Source: Lachnospiraceae bacterium A4
GTDB lineage: Bacteria; Bacillota; Clostridia; Lachnospirales; Lachnospiraceae
Direction: 5' to 3'
Length of the DNA: 64,000 nucleotides
NCBI GenBank assembly: GCA_000403215.2
Contig: KE159527.1
Location: forward strand, 45,497-109,496
Below the pieces are notes generated by a model. That model was not told the DNA's origin and ran no database searches. It worked only from the letters and a program-made list of their open reading frames with translations. Both the position numbers and the translations under genes were made by a program. Positions 34,384-42,831 of the stretch are shown piece after piece (the stretch's first letter is position 1; the number at the start of each line of letters is the position of its first letter).

Positions 34384-35643
34384 TTTATTATAAATATCAA
34401 AGCAGTCAAACGTCGCAAAGTAATCCTTTGGTGTCTCTGCGCGTCTGATGAGCCGCACTGTTTTGTCCTCCTGCAATAAAAGCTCTGCGGACTTTAATTT
34501 GCCATTGTAATTATATCCCATAGAAAAACCATGTGCCCCTGTGTCATGAATGATAAGATAATCGCCTGTATCAATCTTTGGAAGCATTCTGTCAACCGCA
34601 AATTTATCGTTATTTTCACAGAGAGAACCTGTAATATCATATTTGTGGTCACAGGGTGCAGTCTCCTTGCCAAGCACTGTAATATGATGGTATGCACCGT
34701 ACATGGCTGGTCTCATCAGATTGACTGCACAGGCATCAACGCCGATATATTCTTTGTGCGTATGTTTCTCATGGATTGCTTTGACAACAAGATGTCCGTA
34801 TGGTCCCATCATAAAACGTCCAAGTTCTGTATAGATCGCCACATCTCCCATTCCGGCAGGCACAAGCACCTCCTCATATACCTTTCTCACGCCCTCACCG
34901 ATTGCCATGATGTCATTTGGCTCCTGGTCTGGCCGGTAAGGTATCCCAATGCCGCCTGACAGATTGATAAACCGTATGTCTGCCCCAGTCTCCTTCTTTA
35001 GCTGTACCGCCACTTCAAACAATGTCTTTGCAAGCGTGGGATAATATTCATTTGTGACTGTATTGCTTGCCAGAAACGCATGGATTCCAAAGTGCTTCAC
35101 ACCCTTTTCCCTGAGTATCCGAAATCCCTCAAAGAGCTGCTCTGTCGTGAATCCGTACTTCGCATCTCCCGGATTATCCATAATATCCGTCGTAATCTTG
35201 AAAAGCCCGCCCGGATTATAACGGCAGGAGATCGTTTCCGGCAGCCTGCCAATCGTCTTTTCCAGAAACTCAATGTGCGAGATATCATCTAAATTGATCG
35301 TGGCACCGATTTTTGCCGCATATTCAAACTCCTCCGCCGGCGTATCGTTCGAGGAAAACATGATGTCCTCTCCCTTAATTCCCATCGCGTCGCTGAGCAT
35401 CAGCTCGGTGAGTGACGAGCAGTCACAGCCGCAGCCGTATTCGCGCAGAATATCAATGAGAAACGGATTGGGTGTCGCCTTCACTGCAAAAAATTCTTTA
35501 AATCCTTTGTTCCATGCAAATGCCTCCTTCAATGCCTGTGCATTCCTGCGGATTCCTTTTTCATCATAAATATGAAATGGTGTCGGATACGTTTTGACGA
35601 TTTCCTCAATCTGTTCCTTGGTAACAAATGCTTCCTTTTTCAT
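34378..35643 (-). CDS. lysA: Diaminopimelate decarboxylase-type PLP enzyme
   Basis: A 421-residue fold-III PLP decarboxylase (LysA family), expected to form lysine from meso-diaminopimelate. The PLP-lysine is in FFAVKATPNP; other family segments are YGCGCDCSSLTELMLSDAMG, GGLFKITTDIM, INLSGGIGIPY and the C-terminal CAVNLMRPAMYGAYHHI and the active-site Cys-Glu region ITGSLCENNDKFAVDR. The family also includes decarboxylases for arginine and carboxynorspermidine; the cysteine-centred GSLCENND segment fits that family generally. Isolated from other lysine genes. It ends 6 bp inside the convergent LacI gene. Confidence 0.85.
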   Translation of the reverse strand: MKKEAFVTKEQIEEIVKTYPTPFHIYDEKGIRRNAQALKEAFAWNKGFKEFFAVKATPNPFLIDILREYGCGCDCSSLTELMLSDAMGIKGEDIMFSSNDTPAEEFEYAAKIGATINLDDISHIEFLEKTIGRLPETISCRYNPGGLFKITTDIMDNPGDAKYGFTTEQLFEGFRILREKGVKHFGIHAFLASNTVTNEYYPTLAKTLFEVAVQLKKETGADIRFINLSGGIGIPYRPDQEPNDIMAIGEGVRKVYEEVLVPAGMGDVAIYTELGRFMMGPYGHLVVKAIHEKHTHKEYIGVDACAVNLMRPAMYGAYHHITVLGKETAPCDHKYDITGSLCENNDKFAVDRMLPKIDTGDYLIIHDTGAHGFSMGYNYNGKLKSAELLLQEDKTVRLIRRAETPKDYFATFDCFDIYNKL

Positions 35644-35646
35644 TGT

Positions 35647-36378
35647 CTATTGTTCTCCTTTGCTTAGTTCAATTAATTTTATCTCATTTCGAAGAGATTC
35701 CTTAAAGACATTGACAAAATTTTTCTGACCACAATACAGACAACTGTCTGTGATATCCCCTGTCATCTCGCCCGTCAGGACATAACTGGAATCGACAATC
35801 AGCCGCAGCTGACCATTTTTATTGTCAGCGCTGTCTGTCTGATAGACGATACTTCCCTCAATCTCCCTCTCCGGCAAGCCGTTGATGAGCAGCACTACCT
35901 TTTTTCCCTCTCTGGCAAGCCGTTCCAGATGTGGCCGGAACAGCTCTAAATACTCTATGGAAATGGACAGGTAGACTCTGTATGCAACATGTTCAAGCAT
36001 ATTGTATATCTTATCTAAAATATGCTGAGGCCCACTGATTGTGATATAGCCGTCCGAGTGATCTGTCAGTTGTGGAAGCTGCGCGACAAGTTCTTGCTTT
36101 AGTCCCATCAGCCGCCGAATCTTATTTTGGCAGAAATCCTCGATTGGAACTGCTGTGTATTTGTTCGTCTCGCCCTCTAATAGATATGCCGCCCCCTCGT
36201 CCACAAGCGCCGCGAGTGCACTATATACATTTGAGCGCGAAATCCCCGTGAGTTTCGACACTTCATATCCCGACAAATCCTTGCTTCGCAGCAGGCACAT
36301 ATAGATCGTTGCTTCCTGTCTGGTCAGACCGAACTGTACAAGCTTCTCCGTCAGGACACCCAATGCAGCGTTATCCAT
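35647..36378 (-). CDS. TrmB-like transcriptional regulator
   Basis: A 243-residue protein with an N-terminal winged helix of the TrmB type: LVQFGLTRQEATIYMCLLRS, then GYEVSKLTGISRSNVYSALAAL and the wing LLEGETNKYTAVP. The C-terminal half (from about 120) resembles the sensor part found in TrmB-like regulators, with a CLYCGQKNF segment near the end. I start at 36378 because GGAGG lies nine bases upstream. It precedes the lysA-like gene by only 3 bp and is likely in the same transcript, hence probably its regulator. The effector is unknown. Confidence 0.8.
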   Translation of the reverse strand: MDNAALGVLTEKLVQFGLTRQEATIYMCLLRSKDLSGYEVSKLTGISRSNVYSALAALVDEGAAYLLEGETNKYTAVPIEDFCQNKIRRLMGLKQELVAQLPQLTDHSDGYITISGPQHILDKIYNMLEHVAYRVYLSISIEYLELFRPHLERLAREGKKVVLLINGLPEREIEGSIVYQTDSADNKNGQLRLIVDSSYVLTGEMTGDITDSCLYCGQKNFVNVFKESLRNEIKLIELSKGEQ

Positions 36379-36501
36379 TGTTCGCATCCTCCACACATCA
36401 AAATCTTTGTTAGTAGTACTCAATAGGAACACTATACTATGTCCTGCGGTAAATGTCAAGAAGGGACTGCCGCTTTCACGACAATCCCCCTTCCTCGAAT
36501 A

Positions 36502-39378
36502 CTATTTATCTGATATTTCACCAGTATCTATATGAAGTTCCTTTTTTCCTGATTGTGTATTCACTGTGATTACTGTATCATCTGTCCACTGAAGTTCACC
36601 CGCCGGGTACTCCCATGCTATGCTTTGAACTGTGTTTTTCCTTTGCTCCATGCCCTCTTTCAGATGCTCTATAATATAAATATCTTTCTTTTCACGTTCT
36701 TCATCAATACTGAAAAATGCCAGTCTATCCCCATTGGGTGATACAGATAAATACGACAGACTGCTTCCTCCATTTGCTTCAAATAAAGCTTGTTCCTGAT
36801 AGTTCATGACTGCCTCTGGACCTGTCTGTTCCGAGAAGTGCGGAGCCGGCTCTATATAGTAAAGACTTCTGTAATCATCCGATGCCCACTGAAAGGATAT
36901 CCCATAATGACTGTCGATACTTTCACAGTCTGGCATACGGTACACACACAGAAATGACGTAGATGGATTCACATGGGCAATTACGCCCAGCGTATCTTGA
37001 TTAATCCAGTGTAAATCATATACAGCCGTGGCGAGCATTGATTGTTCGTCAACTCCTATTTCTTTTATCTTCCCTGTGCTATTATTTCGAACATATACTG
37101 TACAGAAATCATCATCTGTGACATATGCACTCCATTCACCATTTGCGCTGTCCGCATAAACCTGAGAGCTTTCAGCAGTGTTTATTGGCTTTGCCTCAGT
37201 GTGCTGAACAGAGCTTGTATTATATGTCAGCTCACTTGCAGGAAGTCCTTCCGCCCGCCAGCCTTGCCCTTCTATATTCCGAAAGTTCAAATAAACTTTA
37301 TTTTCATTTCCCTCCTCATCTGTACAGGAATACTGAAACAAATACACCTGCTCATCGTCAGAATGACTGATTTCCTGATCAAATGACAGCTTATCAGTGC
37401 GTTTGCTAAATTCCTGCCGCAGCTCGTCAGAATACTCCAGTCCTACCGCAAGTGCACAGACACCATCATAATCATGCATATTGTATAGCGCCTCGTACTC
37501 GATCGAGCATTGACGTACTGATTCTCCTGCCACATGGGAAAGTGACTGGTAAAAGCTCTCATCCTGCTTGTCAAGCCTTGGCAGTGTCGCCTGCTCTTTT
37601 TGAAACAACATCCATTTCTGTTCCCCTGCCTCGTAATACATGTTTGCCAGTTCTACACTGTTCCAATGCAGCGCGCCATAAGTATCGTTTCCCAGCGGCA
37701 GTACATTTTCGGCAATTCGTCTATTTTTCAGCTTCTCCCCTTCTGGCAGCTCCCGCTTTGACACAAGACCATCATACACAGTATATCCCTCTAAGAGAGA
37801 AGTATCATATGCATATAATTCATCTGTATCAAAATAATAGACATATCCGTCTGGCTCATGATAGGGATACGGCTGAATGACCGCCAAAGATTCGTTTTGA
37901 TGATCCTGATAGATCTGGACACTGCACTCTCCTCCAGTCTGTACTGCCTGACAATTCAAGGCTTTCAGATCAATGCTTTGCGTGATTTGCTGTTGAAGCA
38001 GGTCATACTCAAACAATCCGCTCGAAATATGAAAGATAATCTTGTCCGCATCTGCATAGTCAAGCGATATAAACTCCAAATCACACCAACTGTTCTCAGC
38101 CCACTGTGCCTGCTGATGCGTCAATTGGCGCTGTGTCCGTCCACCCGTCTTGTCCTGATCTGCAATCGGTATAACAACCTCTGAACCATCTGTCGTTCTG
38201 ACACGCACCTCATTCTCTGAATCTGCAATACTGTCCGACACGCTATCAGATGACACTTCTGTCAGTTCTGTGACAGGTGTCTCCTTTGCATCTGTCGCAC
38301 ATGCCGCCATTGTCAGCATAAGCGCCATCGTACTTCCAATCATTTTCCATTTGGCGGGCTTTTTGTACGCTAAGATATTCTTGATTCTTGCCATCGTATT
38401 CTCCTCTCCAAACGCCAGCGGGCTAACTGGCATCTGCCTTTTATTTGCAGCAAATGCCAGCAAAAGCCGGCTGTACTCCCCTCTCAGTTCATCTGTAAAA
38501 GCTGCGGTCACTTTCTCATCACAGCTCATTTCCATATCCCTGCACATCAAACGGTATGCAATCCATACCAGCGGCTGAAACCAATAGACAATCACCAAAG
38601 CATACGCAAAGCTCTTGATCAAATGATCCTTTCTTTGAAGGTGATACCGCTCATGTGCCAGGACACAATAGCGCTGGTTCTCATTCAGCCGAAACGGCAT
38701 ATATATTTTGGGCAAAAACAGTCCATACACAAACGGCGATCGTATTGTATCGCACTCATATAGATTCTCATAAAGCTGTACGCTGTATCGAAGCCGTTTT
38801 CTCAGCATGACATGCATCATTATGGTATATGACACAAGTGTCAATATACCGGCAATCCAGACAACGCACAACACGCTCACAAGACGGGCTGTAGCTGTTT
38901 CCTCACCAGGTATGTCCGAGCGCTGTTCTGCCTGCACTCGTTCTTCCAGAAGCGCCGCGCTGTCCGCAGGACTTTCCTTTATTTCCTTCATCGGGTCTTT
39001 CATCAATTCAGGAAAATTCACATCATAAGTTTGCTTTACGGCTGTCAATCCAATACGTTTTAGCAGTTTTGCAGTTGTCCTGCCAGTACTGGCTGATGGT
39101 TTCTCCTCTGACAACTCCATACGGACTGTTTGATTTCCGGTTATAAAGCCACCTCTAAAAAATCCATCATTCTGGGGAATCAGATTAAATACACTGACAC
39201 GCGTGTCAGCAGAGAACGGAACCGCGAGACGAAATGCCACCACAAGCCAGAGCACATAGGTAAAACTTTTGGGCATTCTCCTGAGCAGCAGTCTGACAAA
39301 CATCACCACAAGTATCACAATCCCCGCAGTCAGACTCATCTCGACAATTTTCAAAAACAATCGGTCTATCATCTGCAT
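36502..39378 (-). CDS. BlaR1-like M56 membrane metallopeptidase with long propeller-like C-terminus
   Basis: A protein of about 958 residues. The N-terminal third is an M56/BlaR1 sensor-transducer: four membrane helices, cytoplasmic zinc protease motif LAHERYHLQRKDH (HExxH) and the DMEMSCDEKV glutamate region. A further helix (MIGSTMALMLTMAACA, also lipobox-like) leads to about 580 extracytoplasmic residues. That part is not a penicillin-binding domain: it lacks SxxK and KTG motifs and instead has repeated strand patterns (SANGEWSAYVTDDD, SVSPNGDRLAFFSIDEE, LQWTDDTVITVNT) typical of TolB-like propellers. It is operonic with the BlaI-like repressor upstream. Start uncertain among ATGs at 39381, 39378 and 39372; a GTG at 39411 is less likely. 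Confidence 0.85.
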   Translation of the reverse strand: MQMIDRLFLKIVEMSLTAGIVILVVMFVRLLLRRMPKSFTYVLWLVVAFRLAVPFSADTRVSVFNLIPQNDGFFRGGFITGNQTVRMELSEEKPSASTGRTTAKLLKRIGLTAVKQTYDVNFPELMKDPMKEIKESPADSAALLEERVQAEQRSDIPGEETATARLVSVLCVVWIAGILTLVSYTIMMHVMLRKRLRYSVQLYENLYECDTIRSPFVYGLFLPKIYMPFRLNENQRYCVLAHERYHLQRKDHLIKSFAYALVIVYWFQPLVWIAYRLMCRDMEMSCDEKVTAAFTDELRGEYSRLLLAFAANKRQMPVSPLAFGEENTMARIKNILAYKKPAKWKMIGSTMALMLTMAACATDAKETPVTELTEVSSDSVSDSIADSENEVRVRTTDGSEVVIPIADQDKTGGRTQRQLTHQQAQWAENSWCDLEFISLDYADADKIIFHISSGLFEYDLLQQQITQSIDLKALNCQAVQTGGECSVQIYQDHQNESLAVIQPYPYHEPDGYVYYFDTDELYAYDTSLLEGYTVYDGLVSKRELPEGEKLKNRRIAENVLPLGNDTYGALHWNSVELANMYYEAGEQKWMLFQKEQATLPRLDKQDESFYQSLSHVAGESVRQCSIEYEALYNMHDYDGVCALAVGLEYSDELRQEFSKRTDKLSFDQEISHSDDEQVYLFQYSCTDEEGNENKVYLNFRNIEGQGWRAEGLPASELTYNTSSVQHTEAKPINTAESSQVYADSANGEWSAYVTDDDFCTVYVRNNSTGKIKEIGVDEQSMLATAVYDLHWINQDTLGVIAHVNPSTSFLCVYRMPDCESIDSHYGISFQWASDDYRSLYYIEPAPHFSEQTGPEAVMNYQEQALFEANGGSSLSYLSVSPNGDRLAFFSIDEEREKKDIYIIEHLKEGMEQRKNTVQSIAWEYPAGELQWTDDTVITVNTQSGKKELHIDTGEISDK

Positions 39379-39418
39379 CATCTCCTCTCCTGCACACAAC
39401 ATTTCCTTCACTGACAGA

Positions 39419-39787
39419 TTATTTCACATGTTCGTCTATCATTCTCTTAATCTTGTCAGCCTCCTTCTCCGTGATCGTCTTACCACCTAGAAATGCTGTC
39501 AGAAATGCGGGAAGGGACCCATCAAAAGTACGCTCAACAAAATAGTCACTCTCGTCTGCCTGCACTCTCTCTTTAGGGATTAATACCCTCACGATCGCCT
39601 GTATATTCTCGATATACCCTTTTTCGCACATTTTCTTGATCTGTGTGTATGTTGTTGACTTTTTCCATCCAAGCTGCTCTTGGCACAGCCGCACCAGTTC
39701 GCCGGAGTTTACTGGTGCCGCTTCCCACACCACCAGCATAAAGCGGTAATCACTATCGCATAGTTTCAGATTTTCCATTCTATTCAT
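39419..39787 (-). CDS. BlaI/MecI family repressor
   Basis: A 122-residue winged-helix repressor. Family hallmarks are LKLCDSDYRFMLVVWEAAP, SGELVRLCQEQLGWKKSTTYTQIKKMCEKGY in sections, and a C-terminal dimerisation helix pair. In BlaI/MecI systems, the BlaR1-type protease triggers cleavage of the repressor and opens its operon. Here the pair is complete, followed 40 bp later by the sensor. The promoter at 39849 is overlapped by one of two dyad operators. No beta-lactamase or PBP gene is adjacent, so the regulated function is unknown or the pair regulates itself and distant genes. Confidence 0.9.
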   Translation of the reverse strand: MNRMENLKLCDSDYRFMLVVWEAAPVNSGELVRLCQEQLGWKKSTTYTQIKKMCEKGYIENIQAIVRVLIPKERVQADESDYFVERTFDGSLPAFLTAFLGGKTITEKEADKIKRMIDEHVK

Positions 39788-39821
39788 AACTTTTCACCTC
39801 ACTTTCCTAACTGCGTAAAAA

Positions 39822-39864
39822 TCTATAGTTATAGACCTATTTGCATTAAGTTTATAACTATAGA
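39822..39864. promoter_or_regulatory. Two BlaI-type dyad operators
   Basis: TCTATAGTTATAGA at 39822-39835 and TTTATAACTATAGA at 39851-39864, each with near-perfect 6-bp arms, centres 29 bp apart. The upstream dyad overlaps the spacer and -10 of the promoter and the other lies just past the expected transcript start. Confidence 0.75.
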
Positions 39865-39877
39865 CCTGATTTGTCAA
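39849..39877 (-). promoter_or_regulatory. Promoter of the blaI-blaR1-like operon
   Basis: On the minus strand TTGACA (39872-39877), 17 bp, TAAACT (39849-39854). The dyad operator sits across it. Confidence 0.78.
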
Positions 39878-39903
39878 GCATTTTTAAATACACAATCGCC
39901 GAA

Positions 39904-40245
39904 TTACTCAATCGCCCATTGATAATCATATATTTTTTTATAATTGCCGCCCTTAGAAATCCCCTTTTTATAATGCCTGATACGTCTGTTTGAGAGCTTT
40001 TTGCAGAATCTCCGCCCGATGCCTCCATGATTTTCTGAATACCGTCTGTAATACGGAATCTTTCGCTCACAAAAGTGTCCATGAACATAGATCTTATTGA
40101 CATACTCAACAGGCGGGAATATAGAATGATGTCTTGTAATTGTCCAAAGCTGTCTGAGATGCCGTTGGTATTTCAAGTACCGCAGTCTCTTATTTCTTTT
40201 ATATTTTTGGGCAGTTCTGATATCAGGATACTTATCTTTGTACAT
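39904..40245 (-). CDS. Small very basic protein of unknown function
   Basis: A 113-residue protein rich in Arg, Lys and Tyr (RNKRLRYLKYQRHLRQL; CERKIPYYRRYSE; KKISNRRIRHYKKG-like end), no signal or membrane helix. AAGGAGATG lies seven bases before the ATG at 40245, which supports it as a real gene and its start. I do not recognise the family. The charge suggests nucleic-acid binding, but this is only an inference. Confidence 0.6.
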   Translation of the reverse strand: MYKDKYPDIRTAQKYKRNKRLRYLKYQRHLRQLWTITRHHSIFPPVEYVNKIYVHGHFCERKIPYYRRYSENHGGIGRRFCKKLSNRRIRHYKKGISKGGNYKKIYDYQWAIE

Positions 40246-40301
40246 GTTATCATCTCCTTTTTCATCAAAATCCACTTCACGCTGCCACACGCCATAAAAT
40301 A

Positions 40302-40919
40302 TTATACTCTTACCCCCGCTTTCCTTAGAAAATGTCGAAGTTCCTCTACGTCGCCATAATACACGCAGCCGCGCATTCCCTGATTTCCGGCTGCTTCTAT
40401 ATTCGCTGGTGTATCATCAATAAAAAAACATTCCTCTGGCTTTAGTGAAAAAGTCTGGAAAAAATTCTGATATGCTGCTGGTTCCGGTTTGAGCAGTCTA
40501 TGCTCACATGAAATCCAAATCCCCTTCATATACGCAATCGACTTGATATATTTGCAGAATGTCCTAAAACGATGGGAGGTGTTGGACATCAGATACAATT
40601 CATATCCCTTTTGGGACAATTCCTCCACCAATTGTTCCATCGGCGGATTGGGCAGATGCACCATACGAAATTCTCTGATAAACCGTTCTACTGTGCCATG
40701 CAGATGTTCTGGCATCCGCTCGCATATAGAGGCAATCGCCTCATCGTCCGTGACTGTCCCCCTGTCCATCCACAGCCACTCCACTGATCCGCACAGATGA
40801 TTCTTGATCCAGTTAAAGTCCTCCTCATTATGAACATATCGGTAAATATACTCCCTCTGCTGAAATACAGTAAGTACATTGCCCATATCAAATACGATAT
40901 TTTTTATCTCATTGTCCAT
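40302..40919 (-). CDS. HAD-superfamily hydrolase
   Basis: A 205-residue class IA HAD phosphatase-like enzyme. Motif I is FDMGNVL, with nucleophile Asp but Gly-Asn where DxD enzymes carry the second Asp, as in many family members; motif II is LMSNTSH; the Lys is in LLKPEPAAY; motif IV is FFIDDTPANIEAA. The cap domain lies at about residues 20-95. The substrate cannot be told from sequence. AGGAGG ribosome site; last in a run of minus-strand genes downstream of the lepB terminator. Confidence 0.9.
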   Translation of the reverse strand: MDNEIKNIVFDMGNVLTVFQQREYIYRYVHNEEDFNWIKNHLCGSVEWLWMDRGTVTDDEAIASICERMPEHLHGTVERFIREFRMVHLPNPPMEQLVEELSQKGYELYLMSNTSHRFRTFCKYIKSIAYMKGIWISCEHRLLKPEPAAYQNFFQTFSLKPEECFFIDDTPANIEAAGNQGMRGCVYYGDVEELRHFLRKAGVRV

Positions 40920-40977
40920 TCTATGTTCCTCCTGTTTCTTAGCGTAAGTACTACGCCAGTATTTTTATATTATGATA

Positions 40978-41006
40978 TAAAAAACGAGCAAAATCTGCCC
41001 GTTTTT
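40978..41006 (-). terminator. Terminator after lepB
   Basis: On the minus strand AAAACGGGCA, a short loop, TGCTCGTTTT and further T residues (one G-U pair). It ends the long opp-ApbE-like-lepB transcript. Confidence 0.82.
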
Positions 41007-41016
41007 CTACACTATA

Positions 41017-41529
41017 TTATTTTAACAATTTCATCTCTGGATAATATTCAAATTCAGCTTTTCCAATCAGGTCTCCCCGCGCTACAAACTTATTCATCCA
41101 ATACCTTGAATCCCACGAACTGTTGCGGTTATCCCCCATCATAAAATAGGAATCCTCAGGTATTTGATAAGGTCCAAAATCCTCATAAAACTTGATATTC
41201 GTATAATCTGGAATCACTTTACCATCAATATAAACTTCTCCATCAATTCCCTCAATCGTCTCTCCCGGAAGCCCAATAATCCGTTTGAGATACATCGTTT
41301 CCCCGTCATCGGGGTAATAAAATGATACGATATCCCCTCTCTGTGGTACATCATACATATATGCCAGACGGTTGATGACAATCCTGCTTCCGGTCATGAC
41401 CGTCTGCTCCATTGACCCTGTCGGCACCAAGGCGCTTGCGACGACATTATTCTTCAGCCAAAACGCAACCACCAGCGCAAACAAGATCATTTTTGACCAT
41501 TCATATACTCCTCTTATTACTTTTTTCAT
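41017..41529 (-). CDS. lepB: Signal peptidase I
   Basis: A 170-residue type I signal peptidase, one N-terminal membrane helix and an outward catalytic domain. Box B PTGSMEQTV has the catalytic Ser; YLKRIIGLPGE has the general-base Lys; GDNRNSSWDSRYW is box E. It cleaves exported preproteins. The start at 41529 has AGAAAGGTG seven bases upstream; an ATG at 41550 overlaps the previous stop (ATGA) but lacks a ribosome site. It is the last gene of the opp-ApbE-like cluster, closely spaced, followed by a terminator. A dedicated function for that cluster is possible. Confidence 0.94.
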   Translation of the reverse strand: MKKVIRGVYEWSKMILFALVVAFWLKNNVVASALVPTGSMEQTVMTGSRIVINRLAYMYDVPQRGDIVSFYYPDDGETMYLKRIIGLPGETIEGIDGEVYIDGKVIPDYTNIKFYEDFGPYQIPEDSYFMMGDNRNSSWDSRYWMNKFVARGDLIGKAEFEYYPEMKLLK

Positions 41530-41546
41530 CAAGTAACACCTTTCTA

Positions 41547-42830
41547 TCAATCATTACATGAAGTTCCCATATACGCAGCCTGATACCGCACCTCCTCCTG
41601 ATCATACAAATCTGTCAGCTTCAAGTCCGGCTCATTATAATAAATCGTGTACTCCTCACCATATATTGCATAAATTCCACGCTGTGCCAGCGGCGACAAA
41701 CGATTTATCTCAAAAACCTCTGTGATATAGACAGGAATCACCTGCATCAATATTTCTGCGCAGCCATACTCTTTCGCATACGTGACAAGATTGTGGACAG
41801 CGCTTTTGCAAAAACCATCTGCCACGTCAATATATGCCGTCCGAACCACGCCATTTTGAAATTCATAGTAATGCTGCCAGTCGAGACTGTTTGCTGGATA
41901 GTCCCGCAATAAGACAATGCTCATCGCATGGTCATATTTCATAATCCCTGCCTGATGCACCGTGTTCCCAACTCTGTTAAAAAGATTCAGCGCATACTCT
42001 GAACCACTCAAATCATCCAGATTTCGCACGAACCCGTCATAACTCGAGATGGACCCCCGCACAAATCCGTTTGCCTTCATAGTATCTGCAATATAATCTA
42101 CAATAAACGCATTGGCCATCCAATAAAAATCAATAAAATCAGAAATTCCTTCCTCTGATGCATATGCCAGATACTCCTCAGAAACAAAGAGTTTGATGCG
42201 GTTCTCTCCTAAAAGCTCAATCTGAACCGCATGTTCATCCTGCGCAAAGGCACTAATTTCAGCAAAGTAGGCTGCTATTTCCTCATTTTGATATGGGTCA
42301 AAGTCCACCGTCTCCATATCGTCCTTGCAGCCAAACAGATTCTTGTACTGAATGTATACCGGCGCTAAATAAATCGCTCTGTTTCCATATTTTTCCAGCA
42401 GGGAAAACGCCTGATACAGCACCTCCTCCACCTCGATTTCCTCATTGGGGTGTTGATTGATATAATACAGATTTTTCACCCCGTCAAAAGACATACTCGT
42501 GTGAAAAAGCTCATACGCCTTTGCTGTCGTCTCGGTATACAGTGCAGAGACTGCCTTTTTCTCTGCGGTCGCTGGCAATTCTCCTGCCCCAATATCGTAT
42601 TGAAAAATCAATTCGTCAGAACAGTTCAGTTCTGACGAAGCTGCTTCGATCGTTGTCCAGCCTGTATCTGCTGTCAAATATCCGATCAGAGAATACCCCA
42701 ATGCCCCAACGCCAATCAGAATCAAAAGTATGGTTAAAATCAGTCTGCCTTTGGGATACTTCTCAAAAAGTTCAATCCGCTTTACAGGCTTTGGGTGTCT
42801 GTCATTTCTGTCTCTAACTGTTCGATTCAA
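41547..42830 (-). CDS. Membrane-anchored ApbE-like protein, probably non-canonical
   Basis: A 427-residue protein with a short cytoplasmic start, one membrane helix (about 29-51) and a large extracytoplasmic domain. The order of elements recalls FAD:protein FMN transferases (ApbE): a segment with INQHPNEEIEVEEVLYQAF, then IYLAPVYIQYKNLFG, then DFIDFYWMANAFIVDYIADT and GFVRGSISSYDG, where ApbE has its DxGGIAKGYxVDR and GGN segments. The key Gly-Lys-Gly and metal-ligand residues are not retained, so transferase activity is doubtful. The start is TTG one base after the oppF stop, with GGTGG upstream, implying translational coupling; the next ATG would lose the membrane helix. The homology is an eye judgement. 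Confidence 0.55.
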   Translation of the reverse strand: MNRTVRDRNDRHPKPVKRIELFEKYPKGRLILTILLILIGVGALGYSLIGYLTADTGWTTIEAASSELNCSDELIFQYDIGAGELPATAEKKAVSALYTETTAKAYELFHTSMSFDGVKNLYYINQHPNEEIEVEEVLYQAFSLLEKYGNRAIYLAPVYIQYKNLFGCKDDMETVDFDPYQNEEIAAYFAEISAFAQDEHAVQIELLGENRIKLFVSEEYLAYASEEGISDFIDFYWMANAFIVDYIADTMKANGFVRGSISSYDGFVRNLDDLSGSEYALNLFNRVGNTVHQAGIMKYDHAMSIVLLRDYPANSLDWQHYYEFQNGVVRTAYIDVADGFCKSAVHNLVTYAKEYGCAEILMQVIPVYITEVFEINRLSPLAQRGIYAIYGEEYTIYYNEPDLKLTDLYDQEEVRYQAAYMGTSCND

Positions 42831-42831
42831 G

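Noticed and set aside
36464-36500. Possible terminator after the BlaR1-like gene
   Set aside because: Only an imperfect stem (AAGGG...CCCTT with mismatches) and no U-run.
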